Positions 46,369 through 54,379 of a stretch of DNA of 64,000 bases are shown here, one piece after another. Within the stretch, counting starts at the first letter, position 1; the number at the start of each line of letters is the position of its first letter. The notes below the pieces were generated by a model. The model ran no database searches. It was not told where the DNA came from and saw only the letters and a program-made list of their open reading frames with translations. The translations under genes and the position numbers were made by a program. The DNA is from Streptomyces sp. CG4 (lineage in GTDB: Bacteria; Actinomycetota; Actinomycetes; Streptomycetales; Streptomycetaceae): NCBI RefSeq assembly GCF_041080655.1, contig NZ_CP163525.1, positions 3,844,001 to 3,908,000 on the forward strand, read 5' to 3'.

Positions 46369-46845
46369 ATGACCCATGTGAACTGGGCGGCCTTCACCAC
46401 GGCCGCACCCGAACTGGCCGCGATCGTCGAGAAGCGCTTCGGCGCCTTCCGTCATCACGTCCTCGCGACCCTGCGCAGGGACGGCTCGCCGCGCACCAGC
46501 GGCCTGGAGGCCGACTTCCGCGCGGGCGAGCTGTGGCTCGGCATGATGGACGGTTCCCTCAAGGCCCTCGATCTGCGCCGCGACCCGCGCTTCGCGCTCC
46601 AGGCGAATCCCGGCGACGGCGCGGACATGGCCGGCGGGGACGTGCGGATCGCGGGACGGGCGTACGAGGTCGTCGGTACGGCGGTGAAGGAGGCGTACGT
46701 GAAAGAGGTGGAACCGCCGCAGCCGTTCCACCTCTTCCGCACCGAGTTGACGGAGGTCGTACGGACCTACGTCGAGGACGAGAAGTACCTCGTCGTCCAG
46801 GTCTGGAAGCCCGGAGAGCCGGTGCGGACTCTCCGGCGGACCTGA
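46369..46845 (+). CDS. pyridoxamine 5'-phosphate oxidase-like flavin/F420-binding protein
   Basis: 158 residues of the split beta-barrel family. FRHHVLATLRRDGSPRTSGL forms the first strands, LWLGMMDGSLKALDLRRDPR the cofactor-phosphate-binding loop, and the last strand is KYLVVQVWKPGEP. Proteins of this type use FMN or F420 to reduce or oxidise small molecules; the cofactor is not certain. ATG 46369 is preferred to one five codons earlier. It is convergent with guaA. Confidence 0.8.
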   Translation: MTHVNWAAFTTAAPELAAIVEKRFGAFRHHVLATLRRDGSPRTSGLEADFRAGELWLGMMDGSLKALDLRRDPRFALQANPGDGADMAGGDVRIAGRAYEVVGTAVKEAYVKEVEPPQPFHLFRTELTEVVRTYVEDEKYLVVQVWKPGEPVRTLRRT

Positions 46846-46864
46846 GCCCCGTAGGTAAGGGGGC

Positions 46865-48445
46865 TCACTCCCACTCGATGGTGCCCGGGGGCTTGGAGGT
46901 CACGTCGAGGACGACTCGGTTGACGTCCCGGACCTCGTTGGTGATCCGGGTCGAGATCCGGGCCAGGACGTCGTACGGCAGCCGGGACCAGTCGGCGGTC
47001 ATGGCGTCCTCGGAGGACACCGGGCGCAGCACGATCGGGTGGCCGTAGGTGCGGCCGTCACCCTGGACGCCCACGCTGCGCACGTCCGCGAGCAGGACCA
47101 CCGGGCACTGCCAGATGTCGCGGTCGAGGCCGGCCGCGGTCAGTTCCTCGCGGGCGATGGCGTCGGCGTCGCGGAGCAGGTCCAGACGCTCCTTGGTGAC
47201 CTCGCCGACGATACGGATGCCGAGGCCGGGGCCCGGGAACGGCTGGCGCTGGACGATCTCCTCCGGCAGGCCCAGCTCCTGGCCGACCATCCGGACCTCG
47301 TCCTTGAACAGCTTGCGCAGCGGCTCGATCAGCTGGAACTCGAGGTCCTCGGGCAGACCGCCGACGTTGTGGTGCGACTTGATGTTGGCGGTGCCGGTGC
47401 CGCCACCGGACTCGACCACGTCGGGGTAGAGCGTGCCCTGGACGAGGAACTCGACCGCCGGGCCCTCGTCGGCGATGATCTCGGCCTGCGCCTGCTCGAA
47501 GACGCGGATGAACTCGCGGCCGATGATCTTCCGCTTCTCCTCGGGGTCCGAGACGCCCTTGAGCGCGGTGAGGAAGCGCTCCTCGGCGTCCACGACGACC
47601 AGCTTGACGCCGGTCGCGGCCACGAAGTCCTTCTCGACCTGCTCGGTCTCGCCCTTGCGCATCAGGCCGTGGTCGACGTACACGCAGGTCAGCTGGTCGC
47701 CGATGGCGCGCGCGACGAGGGCGGCGGCGACGGCGGAGTCCACGCCGCCGGACAGACCGCAGATCGCGCGCTTGTCGCCGACCTGCTCGCGGATCGCGGC
47801 GACCTGCTCCTCGATCACATTGCCCGTGGTCCAGGACGGGGTCAGGCCCGCGCCGCGGTACAGGAAGTGCTCCAGCACCTGCTGGCCGTGCGTGGAGTGC
47901 ATGACCTCGGGGTGGTACTGGACGCCGTAGAGCTTCTTCTCGTCGTTCTCGAACGCGGCGACCGGGACGACGTCCGTGGACGCGGTGACCGCGAAGCCCT
48001 CGGGGGCGGCGGAGCAGGCGTCGCCGTGCGACATCCACACGTGCTGCTCGGCCGGGGTGCCCTCGAAGAGCGTGGAGGACGTCCTGGAGACGTGCAGGTC
48101 CGTACGGCCGTACTCGCGGGCGCCGGTGTTGTCGACGGTGCCGCCGAGGACCTGTGCCATCAGCTGGAAGCCGTAGCACATGCCGAAGACGGGGACGCCG
48201 GCCTCGAAGAGCGCGCGGTCCAGGCGGGGGGCGCCCTCCTCGTACACGGACGAGGGTCCGCCGGACAGGATGATCGCCGCCGGGTTCTTGGCGAGCATCT
48301 CCGCGACCGGCATGGTGCTCGGCACGATCTCGCTGTAGACCCGGGCCTCGCGGACGCGACGGGCGATGAGCTGGGCGTACTGCGCGCCGAAGTCGACGAC
48401 CAGGACGGTGTCGGGGGCGGCGGCAGCGGGAGTCGCTGATGACAC
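46865..48445 (-). CDS. guaA: GMP synthase (glutamine-hydrolysing)
   Basis: 526 residues, full length. The class I amidotransferase N-terminus has the catalytic Cys in FGMCYGFQLMAQVLGG and the His in QYHPEVMHS. The PP-loop ATP pyrophosphatase has ICGLSGGVDSAVAAAL, and the C-terminal dimerisation domain ends in SKPPGTIEWE. It converts XMP to GMP in the cytoplasm. It is divergent from the chorismate mutase leader. Confidence 0.98.
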   Translation of the reverse strand: MSSATPAAAAPDTVLVVDFGAQYAQLIARRVREARVYSEIVPSTMPVAEMLAKNPAAIILSGGPSSVYEEGAPRLDRALFEAGVPVFGMCYGFQLMAQVLGGTVDNTGAREYGRTDLHVSRTSSTLFEGTPAEQHVWMSHGDACSAAPEGFAVTASTDVVPVAAFENDEKKLYGVQYHPEVMHSTHGQQVLEHFLYRGAGLTPSWTTGNVIEEQVAAIREQVGDKRAICGLSGGVDSAVAAALVARAIGDQLTCVYVDHGLMRKGETEQVEKDFVAATGVKLVVVDAEERFLTALKGVSDPEEKRKIIGREFIRVFEQAQAEIIADEGPAVEFLVQGTLYPDVVESGGGTGTANIKSHHNVGGLPEDLEFQLIEPLRKLFKDEVRMVGQELGLPEEIVQRQPFPGPGLGIRIVGEVTKERLDLLRDADAIAREELTAAGLDRDIWQCPVVLLADVRSVGVQGDGRTYGHPIVLRPVSSEDAMTADWSRLPYDVLARISTRITNEVRDVNRVVLDVTSKPPGTIEWE

Positions 48446-48560
48446 GGGGTGCCTTCCGGCGGTCGGGCGGGGGTCTGTGGTTCCGATTCTAACGGGGTGC
48501 GGGTGGGACGGTCCCGGTCACCGGGCACTCGCCCCCGGACCCCCGTGGCATACTGACGCC

Positions 48561-48632
48561 ATGCTCACGCACTCGACCTTCGTCTTTACCTATGGCAACC
48601 GGCCCGCCGGCTGCCATGGTCGTGCTGCTTGA
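48561..48632 (+). CDS. leader peptide of the chorismate mutase operon (23 residues)
   Basis: The frame ATG 48561 to TGA 48632 encodes a 23-residue peptide starting MLTHSTFVFTYG. Phe, Phe and Tyr appear close together; one Phe uses TTT and the Tyr uses TAT, both rare in this GC-rich genome. It precedes a strong terminator and a chorismate mutase gene, the classical layout of amino-acid attenuation. A CATACT box just before the ATG suggests an almost leaderless start. Confidence 0.6.
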   Translation: MLTHSTFVFTYGNRPAGCHGRAA

Positions 48633-48653
48633 GCCAACCGCCAAGCGACTTCC

Positions 48654-48688
48654 CAGGCGCCCCGGGCCGACAAGGCCCGGGGCGCCTG
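48654..48688 (+). terminator. attenuator hairpin before chorismate mutase
   Basis: A perfect 15-bp stem (CAGGCGCCCCGGGCC with GGCCCGGGGCGCCTG), a 5-base loop and a TCGTTTT tail, sited 21 bp after the leader peptide stop. The leader sequence GGCCCG at 48601-48606 can pair with the CGGGCC in the stem, giving a possible antiterminator. Confidence 0.75.
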
Positions 48689-48745
48689 TCGTTTTCCGGG
48701 GTCTGTCGTTCCGGGGCATCCACCTTCCCGATCAAGGAGCCCCAC

Positions 48746-49003
48746 GTGACCACCACCACCGCGGAAGCGACCATCGCCGACGCCCGCGAGCGCATCGACG
48801 CGCTCGACGACCGGATCATCGGCCTCATCCAGGAGCGGATGGCCGTGTCCACCGTCGTGCAGGAGGCCCGTATCGCCTCGGGCGGCAGGCGGGTGCACCT
48901 CTCCCGTGAGATGGAGATCCTCGGCCGCTACCGCGAGGCGCTCGGCAAGCCGGGCACCGGCCTCGCGATGACCCTGCTGGAGCTGTGCCGGGGTCGCGTC
49001 TGA
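48746..49003 (+). CDS. chorismate mutase (AroQ type)
   Basis: 85 residues from GTG 48746, with AAGGAG seven bases upstream. The all-helical AroQ pattern is seen in ARERIDALDDRIIGLIQERM, then the active-site region VVQEARIASGGRRVHLSREM and a C-terminal helix LAMTLLELCRG. The enzyme converts chorismate to prephenate for Phe and Tyr synthesis. A monofunctional form agrees with control by a Phe/Tyr-containing leader peptide. Confidence 0.88.
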   Translation: MTTTTAEATIADARERIDALDDRIIGLIQERMAVSTVVQEARIASGGRRVHLSREMEILGRYREALGKPGTGLAMTLLELCRGRV

Positions 49004-49510
49004 GCGTCCGGTTCCGCCCGTCCGGGGACCCGGGCCCTAGTGCCGGATCTGAGTTCGACCGCCGTCTCACCCGTACGGCGCGTGACCGGCCAGCGCATCG
49101 CTTCGTTGAGCCGGGTGTCCGTGCCAGCCAGGGGCGGGCCCGAACAGAACCACGCGTGGCTCACTGGGGCGATGAGGCGTACGGGTCGTGCCGTACGCCG
49201 TGGGACCTCGCTCCAGGGAAGTGACCGGACGGCAGGGGACAGCAGCCCGGTCACCCAAGAGAACGGTCGGCCCCGGGGACGCCCGGGGCCGACCGGCGGA
49301 ACATGCATAGATGCACCAGTGCCGGGTCGAACGGTTGCGGACGTGTTGCCCATCCCGCACGATGCGTAGAAGCCCCAAGTCCCCGCGCGGACAACGGCAT
49401 TGCTGTATCCCGTCCGTCCGCCCCGAGGCGGAGGACCCCGGAACCAGCGGCGCACCCCCCGGCGCCGCCCCAGGCACCGACGCTGCCCTGACGTCGGTGC
49501 TGACTGAAAG

Positions 49511-49546
49511 AAGGGCCCCGCGGCCTCTCCGTCCCGCGGGGCCCTT
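49511..49546 (+). terminator. intrinsic terminator
   Basis: A 13-bp perfect stem AAGGGCCCCGCGG with CCGCGGGGCCCTT, 10-base loop, followed by CGTC. It lies about 500 bp after the chorismate mutase stop, which is long for a simple 3' end. Confidence 0.7.
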
Positions 49547-49665
49547 CGTCATGACCGGGGAAGCGGCAGCCGGGGGGCGTGACTCACGTCACACGAAAAT
49601 GAGGTGTTGCTGGAGCAACTGTCGAAGGTCGTCGCTGATCAAACCTGCACGTCGGAAAGACGGCG

Positions 49666-49703
49666 AGAGGGACCTGCCTTCGGAGGGGGATGCAGGTCCC
49701 TCT
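49666..49703 (-). terminator. terminator of the GMC oxidoreductase gene
   Basis: A perfect 12-bp stem AGAGGGACCTGC with GCAGGTCCCTCT lies 45 bp beyond the stop of the minus-strand gene ending at 49748. Confidence 0.75.
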
Positions 49704-49747
49704 TCACTGGCCCGCGCCGGGCCTGTTCGCTTCCCCGGAGCGGGGGC

Positions 49748-51526
49748 CTACTTCTTCGGCGGTACCGCCGGCATCCCCAGGAACGGCAGGCGCAGCGCGC
49801 CGAACGCCTCCGCCGGGACCGCCGGGGCCTGCGGCTCCACCGGCTTCAGCCGCTCGTACGCCGCTCCCGGCGCCGGACGCGGATCCTCCTCGCCCTTGTT
49901 CGGCCAGAAGGACATCGCGCGCTCGGCCTGCGCGGTGATCGTCAGCGAGGGGTTCACGCCCAGGTTGGCCGAGACGGCGGCGCCGTCCACGACCGAGATG
50001 CCGGGGTGGCCGTAGACGCGGTGGTACGGGTCGATCACTCCCGTCTCCGCGGAGTCGCCGATGGGGCAGCCGCCGAGGAAGTGCGCGGTCAGCGGCGTGC
50101 CCATCAGCTCGCCCACGTTGCTGCCAGCGAAACCGTTGATCTCGGCGGCGAGCGCGGTGGCCGCCTCCGTGGCGGCCTTGATCTGCTTCGGGTTGGGGGC
50201 GCCGTGGCCCTGGCGGGCCGTCAGCAGGCCCTTGCCGACGCCGCCGGGCTTCAGGTACGTCGTCAGGGAGTTGTCCAGCGACTGCATGACCAGGCCGATG
50301 ATGGTCCGCTCGGACCAGCGCCGGTTGGAGAGGGAGCGCAGGACCAGGAGCGGGTGCCGGGCCGCGTTCGCCAGCCAGGCCAGGGCCCGGGAGGAGCCCT
50401 CGGCGTAGGGCACCTGGAGGATCGACAGGCCGCCCATGGAGTTCGAGCCCTTGCCGTAGCGGACCGGCTCGATGTGGGTGTTCTCGTCGGGGTGGATCGA
50501 GGACGTGATGGCGACACCGCGCGTGAAGTCGGCCCGCGGCTCGCCGGTCGCCCTGCGGTAGCGGCGGTTGTCGGTCTGCGCGCCGACCAGGGCCTCGGAG
50601 TTGGTGCGGGTCAGGTCGCCCAGTCGCTCCGACAGGTACGGCAGCTGGCCGCCGGCCTTCATACGGTGCAGCAGGGTCTGCGTGCCGTAGGTGCCGGCGG
50701 CGAGGACCACCCTGCGGGCGGTGAAGAGCCGGCCCTCGCCCTTCTTCTTCCGGTCCGTCGGCAGGGTCGCCACCGCGTACCCGCCCCGTGAGTCGTCCGT
50801 GACGGACACGACCGTCGTCATGGGGTGGACGACCGCGCCCGCCTGCTCGGCGAGGTGGAGGTAGTTCTCGTTCAGGGTGTTCTTCGCACCGTGCCGGCAG
50901 CCGGTCATGCACTCCCCGCACTCGGTACAGGCGTTGCGGGCCGGACCGGCTCCGCCGAAGTACGGGTCGGCGACCTGCCCGCCCGGCTGCGCCTTCGCCG
51001 TACCGTCCGAGTCCTTGCCGTCGCCGAAGAACACGCCGACCGGGGCGAGGTGGAAGGTGTCGCCGACGCCCATCCGCTGGGCCGCCGCCTTCAGGTGCAC
51101 GTCGGAGGGGGTCATGGTCGGGTTGAGCCGTACGCCGAGCATGCGCTGGGCCTGGTCGTAGTACGGCTTCAACTCCTCCTGCCAGTCGGTGATCTCCCGC
51201 CACTGGGGGTCGTCGAAGAAGGCCTTCGGCGGTACGTAGAGGGTGTTGGCGTAGTTGAGCGAGCCGCCGCCGACGCCTGCGCCCGCGAGGACCATGACGT
51301 TGCCCAGCAGGTGGATCCGCTGGATGCCGTACATGCCGAGTTTCGGGGCCCAGAGGTAGTTCTTCAGGTCCCAGGAGTTCTTGGGCAGGGCTTCACGGGT
51401 GAAACGGCGTCCCGCCTCCAGCACGCCGACTTTGTAGCCCTTTTCTGTCAGGCGGAGGGCGGACACCGATCCGCCGAAGCCGGAGCCGATGACGAGGACG
51501 TCGTAGTCGTAAGCGTCCTGGGGCAC
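49748..51526 (-). CDS. GMC-family FAD oxidoreductase (cholesterol-oxidase-like)
   Basis: 592 residues from GTG 51526, with GAGGAGA upstream; the frame is open far upstream but that part only shadows the next gene. The dinucleotide fold is VLVIGSGFGGSVSALRL. The GMC signature region is VLAGAGVGGGSLNYANTLY. A Cys-rich motif CTECGECMTGCRHGAKN resembles a ferredoxin site. The end has HFLGGCPIGD and a VVDGAAVSANLGVNPSLTI block. It probably oxidises a sterol or alcohol. It lies 98 bp downstream of the SSADH gene and may be in one operon. Confidence 0.88.
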   Translation of the reverse strand: MPQDAYDYDVLVIGSGFGGSVSALRLTEKGYKVGVLEAGRRFTREALPKNSWDLKNYLWAPKLGMYGIQRIHLLGNVMVLAGAGVGGGSLNYANTLYVPPKAFFDDPQWREITDWQEELKPYYDQAQRMLGVRLNPTMTPSDVHLKAAAQRMGVGDTFHLAPVGVFFGDGKDSDGTAKAQPGGQVADPYFGGAGPARNACTECGECMTGCRHGAKNTLNENYLHLAEQAGAVVHPMTTVVSVTDDSRGGYAVATLPTDRKKKGEGRLFTARRVVLAAGTYGTQTLLHRMKAGGQLPYLSERLGDLTRTNSEALVGAQTDNRRYRRATGEPRADFTRGVAITSSIHPDENTHIEPVRYGKGSNSMGGLSILQVPYAEGSSRALAWLANAARHPLLVLRSLSNRRWSERTIIGLVMQSLDNSLTTYLKPGGVGKGLLTARQGHGAPNPKQIKAATEAATALAAEINGFAGSNVGELMGTPLTAHFLGGCPIGDSAETGVIDPYHRVYGHPGISVVDGAAVSANLGVNPSLTITAQAERAMSFWPNKGEEDPRPAPGAAYERLKPVEPQAPAVPAEAFGALRLPFLGMPAVPPKK

Positions 51527-51529
51527 GGG

Positions 51530-51620
51530 GTCTCCTCGTTGAGTTTCGCGGGCGGGCCGTCTGTGGTTGATCGCGCCCCTGCGGCGGAGCCGCATATCAA
51601 ATGCAGCCCCGCGCCCCTGG
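51530..51620. repeat. Streptomyces intergenic GC-rich repeat element
   Basis: The segment has GTTTCGCGGGCGGGCCGT, GGTTGATCGCGCCCC, GCGGCGGAGCCGCATATCAA and CCCCGCGCCCCTGGGG. I recall this wording from many Streptomyces intergenic regions. It is imperfectly palindromic around GGCGGAGCCGC. Confidence 0.4.
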
Positions 51621-51624
51621 GGAA

Positions 51625-53238
51625 TTACCTGAACCGGAATGCCTTCATCAGGCGGAGACTCGTGCTCATGAAGCGGGCGTAGCCCTCGTCGTCCATGCCC
51701 AGCGACGGCGCCATCGGCAGCAGGCGCTGCTGGGCCACGGTCTGGGCCTCGGTGTACTTGAGGATGCCCTCGGAGCCGTGGCGGCGGCCTAGGCCGGAGT
51801 CCTTCATGCCGCCCATCGGGGACTGGACGCTGCCGTAGGCGGGCGCGTAGCCCTCGTTGACGTTGACCGTGCCGGTGCGCAGGCGGGCGGCGACCTCGCG
51901 GCCGCGCCGGGGGTTCTTCGTCCAGACCGAGGAGTTGAGGCCGTACGGCGTGCCGTTGGCGCGCTCGACCGCCTCGTCCTCGGAGGAGAAGCGGTAGACC
52001 GACACGACCGGGCCGAAGGTCTCCTCCTCGCACACGGCCATGGAGTCCTCGACGCCGTCGAGGATGGTGGGCTCGAAGAAGTACGGGCCGATGTCCGGGC
52101 GGGCCTTGCCTCCCGCGACCACCTTGGCGCCCTTCGACACGGCCTCCTCGACGTGCCGTTCGACGGTCTTCAGCTGGCGCTCGCCGACCAGCGAGCCCAT
52201 GTCGGCGCCGTAGGCGAGGGAGTTGCCGAGCCGCATGGCCCGGGTGCGGGCGGCGAAGCGCTCCAGGAAGGCGTCGGCGACCGACTCGTGGACGTACAGC
52301 CGCTCGATGGAGATGCAGAGCTGTCCGGCCGAGGAGAAGCAGGCGCGTACGGCGCCGGCGGCGGCCTTCTCGATGTCGGCGTCGTCCAGCACCAGCATGG
52401 CGTTCTTGCCGCCGAGTTCGAGGGAGACGCCGACCAGGCGGGCCGCCGCGCCTTGCGCGACCTCGCGCCCGGTGCGGGTGGAGCCGGTGAAGGAGACGTA
52501 GTCGGCGTGCCGGACGACCTCCGGGCCGACGACCGGGCCCTCGCCGAGCACGACCTGGAAGACGCCCTCGGGCAGGCCGGCCTCGATCAGCAGGTCGCGC
52601 GCCCAGAGCGCGGTGAGGCAGGTCTCGGTGTCCGGCTTCATCACGACCGCGTTGCCGGTGACGAAGGCGGGCAGCGCGTCGCCGACGGACAGCTCCAGGG
52701 GGTAGTTCCAGGGGGCGATCTGGCCCACCACCCCGCGCGGGTGGCGCAGTTCGGTGACCTTCGTGAGCGTGGGGACGGCGCCGGTGTGCCGCTTGGGCCG
52801 CAGATAGGCGGGGGCCTTGCGGCCGTAGTGGCGGGCCGCGACCGCGACGGCCTGCACCTCCTCGTGCGCGTGCAGGCGGGCCTTGCCGGTCTCCAGCTGG
52901 ATGAGGTCGAGCACCTCGGCCTGGCGTTCCAGCACCAGGTCGTGGAAGCGGAGCAGGACCGCGGCCCGCTGCCGTACCGGGGTCTTCTCCCACACGGCCT
53001 GGGCGGTGCGCGCGGCCTCGAAGGCCTGGAGCACGTCCTCGGGCGTGGACTCGGGCAGGTCGGCCAGCTTCTCGCCGGTGAACGGGGTGTGGTTGGCCGT
53101 ACGGCCGGAGCCGACGACGCCCTTGGTGAGCTGGGCGACCAGCTCCGGGGTGACCACGTCGGCGGCGGTGCGGGCGCCTTCGGGTGCGGGCGCGAGGGGG
53201 TTGGTGCCGGTGCTGTCCGGGGCCTGCGTGTCCGTCAT
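51625..53238 (-). CDS. gabD: succinic semialdehyde dehydrogenase
   Basis: 537 residues of the NAD(P) aldehyde dehydrogenase family. The nucleotide fold has QIAPWNYPLELSVGDALPAF, the catalytic Glu lies in VSLELGGKNAMLVLDDADI, the catalytic Cys in CFSSAGQLCISIERLYV, and the C-terminal EEETFGPVVSVYRF is present. The ATG at 53238 starts a protein of the size of the long actinobacterial SSADH (GabD2-like). It oxidises succinic semialdehyde to succinate, feeding the TCA cycle. A 22-bp perfect palindrome lies 72 bp upstream. Confidence 0.9.
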   Translation of the reverse strand: MTDTQAPDSTGTNPLAPAPEGARTAADVVTPELVAQLTKGVVGSGRTANHTPFTGEKLADLPESTPEDVLQAFEAARTAQAVWEKTPVRQRAAVLLRFHDLVLERQAEVLDLIQLETGKARLHAHEEVQAVAVAARHYGRKAPAYLRPKRHTGAVPTLTKVTELRHPRGVVGQIAPWNYPLELSVGDALPAFVTGNAVVMKPDTETCLTALWARDLLIEAGLPEGVFQVVLGEGPVVGPEVVRHADYVSFTGSTRTGREVAQGAAARLVGVSLELGGKNAMLVLDDADIEKAAAGAVRACFSSAGQLCISIERLYVHESVADAFLERFAARTRAMRLGNSLAYGADMGSLVGERQLKTVERHVEEAVSKGAKVVAGGKARPDIGPYFFEPTILDGVEDSMAVCEEETFGPVVSVYRFSSEDEAVERANGTPYGLNSSVWTKNPRRGREVAARLRTGTVNVNEGYAPAYGSVQSPMGGMKDSGLGRRHGSEGILKYTEAQTVAQQRLLPMAPSLGMDDEGYARFMSTSLRLMKAFRFR

Positions 53239-53309
53239 GACGCGCAGGGTATGCCGGAGCGCAGGCTTTGTGTACCCGTCGGTAACGCGGATTCACCGAC
53301 TGCTCACAT

Positions 53310-53331
53310 ACTGCCAGTGATCACTGGCAGT
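53310..53331. promoter_or_regulatory. 22-bp perfect palindrome upstream of gabD
   Basis: ACTGCCAGTGA followed directly by TCACTGGCAGT, with no spacer. It lies between the SSADH start and the stop of the kinase gene upstream, in the expected promoter zone of the dehydrogenase. It is the strongest symmetric site in the window and fits a dimeric repressor operator. Confidence 0.7.
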
Positions 53332-53374
53332 GAATGTGCTGATCAGGGCGTCGGCACGGCGGCGAGCAGAACGA

Positions 53375-54334
53375 TCATTCGAATCCGGCTTTTTTCGCCA
53401 GCAGCAGCCCGAGCGCGGTGCGCGGGGTACGGCGACGGGGGGCGGGTGCCGGTGCAGATCCGGACGCGGGTGCCGGTGCGGGTGCGGATCCGGAGGCGGG
53501 GTCGGATGCGGCTTCCGGCTCAGGAGATGTGGCTTCCGGCTCAGGATCCGGGGCGGGGGCCTGCGCCGGGTCCGGGGCCGGATCTCGTACGGGCCCGACG
53601 CCCAGGTACGTCCGCAGTGCCGCCGTGACCTCCTCCGCGCCGGGACGCGCCGCCGGCTCGTCGGCGTGCAGTCGGTCCAGCAGGGGGCCCAGTGGGCCGG
53701 GATCCGTGTCCCCCAGGGCGGCGCGGAGCAGGGCGCCCAGGGACCACAGGTCGGCGGCGGGGCCGGCGCCGGGGCCCGTGCGCTCGGGGGCGACGAAACC
53801 GGCGGGCGCGTCCCCCGGATGTCCGTCACCGGTCCCGAAGTCGGTGACGACCACCCGCCCGGTGCCGGACTCCAGCAGGACGTTGGCCGGCTTCACGTCC
53901 CGGTGCACGATGCCGACGGCGTGCGCGGCGCGCAGCGCACCGAGGACGGCGAGCCCGATCCGGGCGGCCTCGGCCGGCGGGAGGGGGCCGCGGCGCAGGG
54001 CCTCCTGCAGCGACTCGCCCGCCACCAACTCCATGACGATCCAGGGGACTTGACCCTCGGTGACGACGTCGCACACCGCGACGGCGGAGGGATGGCGCAC
54101 CCGAGCCGCGGCGCGGGCCTCGCGGTAGAGCCGGTGGGCGATGCGGCGGCAGTCCTCGTCGGCGGCCGGATCGCCGGGCAGCAGCGGCTCCTTGACGGCG
54201 ACCTCGCGGCCCGGCACCTGTTCGTCCCGGGCCCGCCAGACGGTCCCGGCGGGCCCGGCCCCGAGGCGCCCGGTGAGCCGGTAGCGGCCACCGATCAGAC
54301 GTGCGTCGGGCGGGTGTTCGCCGTCTCCACTCAT
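53375..54334 (-). CDS. Ser/Thr protein kinase without sensor domain
   Basis: About 319 residues from ATG 54334. The kinase core is complete: glycine loop (GRLGAGPAGTVW), VAVKEP, HRDVKPANVLL, VVTDFG and VAPER, although the activation segment is short and lacks the usual Ser/Thr cluster. After residue 230 comes a Pro/Ala/Glu-rich stretch (DPAPDPAQAPAPDPEPEATS). The protein stops at RTALGLLLAKKAGFE, where relatives begin a membrane helix. The stop follows an A6 run, so a frameshift truncation is possible. It is the last gene of the kinase cluster. Confidence 0.85.
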   Translation of the reverse strand: MSGDGEHPPDARLIGGRYRLTGRLGAGPAGTVWRARDEQVPGREVAVKEPLLPGDPAADEDCRRIAHRLYREARAAARVRHPSAVAVCDVVTEGQVPWIVMELVAGESLQEALRRGPLPPAEAARIGLAVLGALRAAHAVGIVHRDVKPANVLLESGTGRVVVTDFGTGDGHPGDAPAGFVAPERTGPGAGPAADLWSLGALLRAALGDTDPGPLGPLLDRLHADEPAARPGAEEVTAALRTYLGVGPVRDPAPDPAQAPAPDPEPEATSPEPEAASDPASGSAPAPAPASGSAPAPAPRRRTPRTALGLLLAKKAGFE

Positions 54335-54379
54335 GTCACATGAGTACCGTGTACACCACACCCTTGTCGAAACGGGGGT

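Larger units (their letters stand above)
49004..49747. other. 744-bp gene-free region with hairpins
   Basis: No convincing gene is found on either strand. Three perfect stems are present: GCACCGACG/CGTCGGTGC at 49474-49500, AAGGGCCCCGCGG/CCGCGGGGCCCTT at 49511-49546, and AGAGGGACCTGC/GCAGGTCCCTCT at 49666-49703. The last terminates the GMC oxidoreductase gene; the first two could close the chorismate mutase transcript or an unannotated small RNA. Confidence 0.5.

Noticed and set aside
49040..49250. Transposase remnant in the gene-free region
   Set aside because: No inverted ends, target duplication or transposase motif could be seen in any frame.
51527..53296. Upstream continuation of the GMC oxidoreductase frame over SSADH
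   Set aside because: Low-complexity shadow of the aldehyde dehydrogenase; the FAD fold begins right after GTG 51526 with a good ribosome site.
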